Shown: positions 62,618 to 64,000 of the stretch, one piece after another
Layout: every line of letters starts with the position of its first letter
Numbering within the stretch: the first letter of the stretch is position 1
Origin: Cercis canadensis
Taxonomy: Eukaryota; Streptophyta; Magnoliopsida; Fabales; Fabaceae
Assembly (NCBI GenBank): GCA_003255065.1
Contig: QAOA01003736.1
Coordinates: forward strand, 1,515,211 to 1,579,210
Length of the DNA: 64,000 nt
Reading direction: 5' to 3'
Notes under the pieces: model-generated
The model's input: the letters and a program-made list of their open reading frames with translations, nothing else
Database searches by the model: none
What the model was told of the DNA's origin: nothing
Position numbers and translations under genes: made by a program

Positions 62618-63866
62618 TTAACAAGCACGTGCTTCAGGAACTGGCAGCCGCCTATTTACTGGTACACCATTACCAGAAACTTTCAATGATGCAAACAGGC
62701 AAGATAGTCTTGCAATCATGGGTTTAGTTTTTGTCTTTGGCACTTTGGGAACAATGGCCAGCTCCACACCAGCATCATATGTGCTATGATAACCCTCAAG
62801 ATCAGCTTTGGTTATAAGAACTGCATCCCCAGAGGGGGAGTATGGTGTTGGAGAAGGTAGGCCCTTGCTATACTCTTGAACAGCCTGCTTATCATAATCA
62901 TTAACGTGCAAAGAATATGTAAAAACTGTATGCTAAGAAGAGATACCTTTAAAATGGTAAGAAAACAGTAAAGTCACTATATCACCAGCCTTCAAGGAAA
63001 AGAAGAGTGCCAGAGAGAGGGGGCGGGGGGCTTAAGAGAGACTCATGACTTTACAAAATAAGCTGAGCTATACCTTCCACTGAGATGGTGCTAGTAGCAC
63101 TCTAGGTCTTCTAGACCGCACATATTCCAAGGCGGCAGCAGGTGTCATGTGCTTGTATTCAACCTAAGAAACATGAATGAACCACAAGGGAATCCATTAT
63201 TATATCAGGTCTCAACTGAAGCCACAATATAAGTATAGGAAGTAGGATTACCAAATAACAAAGCACAATTGTAGTACTCCTTCCCCGCCCAGCTTTACAA
63301 TGAACATAAGTAGTTTTGCCACAACTTGCATTCTCTGTAACAAAATAAGAAGGTAAGAAGAATAAACGTCAGATTTCAGCAAATGAATTACAGTAATAGA
63401 AGCAATTAGACTAAGAAAATAAAAACCCACGATGAATAAATTGCACTGCCCGGCTGATATCCACAAATGAAGGGGCAAAGAGATAATCTCTTGTAGGAAT
63501 CACTAAATGATCAATTCCATGAGCCTGAAATGAGTCAAACAAACAGAACAGAAACATCAGCCTTAAAAGAAACAAACGCACCAAAGGGATTGTGAAACTA
63601 CTGTTTGTTTGATGCATACGCCTTATTGGAATTCAGAGATTCCACAACTTTCTAATACCTAGTCAATATCCTTTCCACATGATATGTAAGTGGCGCACAA
63701 TATGCAAAAAATGAGGGCATCAACAGAGAGGGATAAAACTTACATAATATAATGACGATCGCACTAAAGTTTCATAAGGTTCATTCAGAGTAATTACACC
63801 ACGCACGCCAAGTTTCTTCAAATGTGGAACATCTTTAGGGAATGGAACAGCACCCAGCAATAAATA
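62618..63866 (-). CDS. PTPMT1: PTPMT1-type dual-specificity phosphatase (partial)
   Basis: Family members dephosphorylate phosphatidylglycerophosphate in mitochondria, a step toward cardiolipin. Five exons are seen on the minus strand: 63866-63744, 63524-63431, 63334-63252, 63163-63074 and 62884-62618; the 5' exons lie beyond the right edge. The reading runs LLLGAVPFPKDVPHLKKLGV, ITLNEPYETLV, then HLVIPTRDYLFAPSFVDI, the catalytic loop HCKAGRGRST (Cys and Arg of CX5R present), a PRVLLAPSQW segment and the plant-type tail SGDAVLITKADLEGYHST. All phases join cleanly. The last exon ends in EARAC and TAA. It resembles Arabidopsis At2g35680 as I recall it. Mitochondrial location is inferred from the family, because the N-terminus is not in view. 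Confidence 0.94.
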
Positions 63867-64000
63867 CTGGACAGAACAGTACAACACAATGAATACAAGT
63901 ATACTATTATAAGTTAATTCAGAAGTTATAAAGTCATGACTTATGTAGTTAAATCAGAAACCTCCCCTCTTGTTTTGAAAATCACGGAGACCTCCCTTTA

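Noticed and set aside
1..64000. tRNA, rRNA and CRISPR signals
   Set aside because: I looked for T-loop words with acceptor pairing, conserved rRNA blocks and regularly spaced repeats. None held up by eye; a tRNA scan was not possible.

Overview
The window is nuclear DNA from a eudicot plant. It is AT-rich, its genes have many short introns with GT-AG borders, and the spliced proteins belong to plant families: an inositol oxygenase, a NAC factor with an N-terminal Cys motif, AP-4 sigma, plant ATP-PFK and a plant mitochondrial processing peptidase. The proteins look rosid-like, possibly Citrus or a relative, but that is an impression and no search was run. No prokaryotic, organellar or viral region was seen.

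Layout from left to right: AT-rich intergenic DNA (1-4090); MIOX (+, 4208-6910); a large glycine-rich multi-pass membrane protein (+, 22 exons, 8368-18511); a broken gamma-glutamyltransferase (+, 20055-22938); AP-4 sigma (-, 23919-26333); ATP-phosphofructokinase (-, 13 exons, 28000-33081); a repeat-poor gap; a decayed Nudix hydrolase 8-like gene (-, 37277-40564) carrying a MITE and a truncated Ty1/copia element; mitochondrial processing peptidase alpha (+, 43103-49116); a NAC075-type transcription factor (+, 54749-58228); and the 3' part of a PTPMT1-type phosphatase (-, from 62618 past the right edge). I spliced the complete genes by hand. The coding exons of MIOX, the glycine-rich gene, AP4S, PFK, MPPA and NAC each sum to a whole number of codons.

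The genes do not form a functional cluster. Their order does resemble neighbourhoods I recall from Arabidopsis (MIOX beside PFK, MIOX beside AP4S, GGT-PFK-NAC075), which points to one ancestral block that was duplicated and thinned.

Three results matter most. First, four of the five single-N positions separate near-identical direct duplications whose copies differ by SNPs or a repeat unit. These look like unmerged haplotype overlaps in the assembly, and two of them duplicate exons. Second, the GGT locus has an in-frame stop in exon 2 and a frame-breaking deletion in exon 6. Third, the Nudix locus shows several independent lesions plus a copia fragment sitting exactly between two 189-bp direct repeats. 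I found no convincing new multi-gene system.
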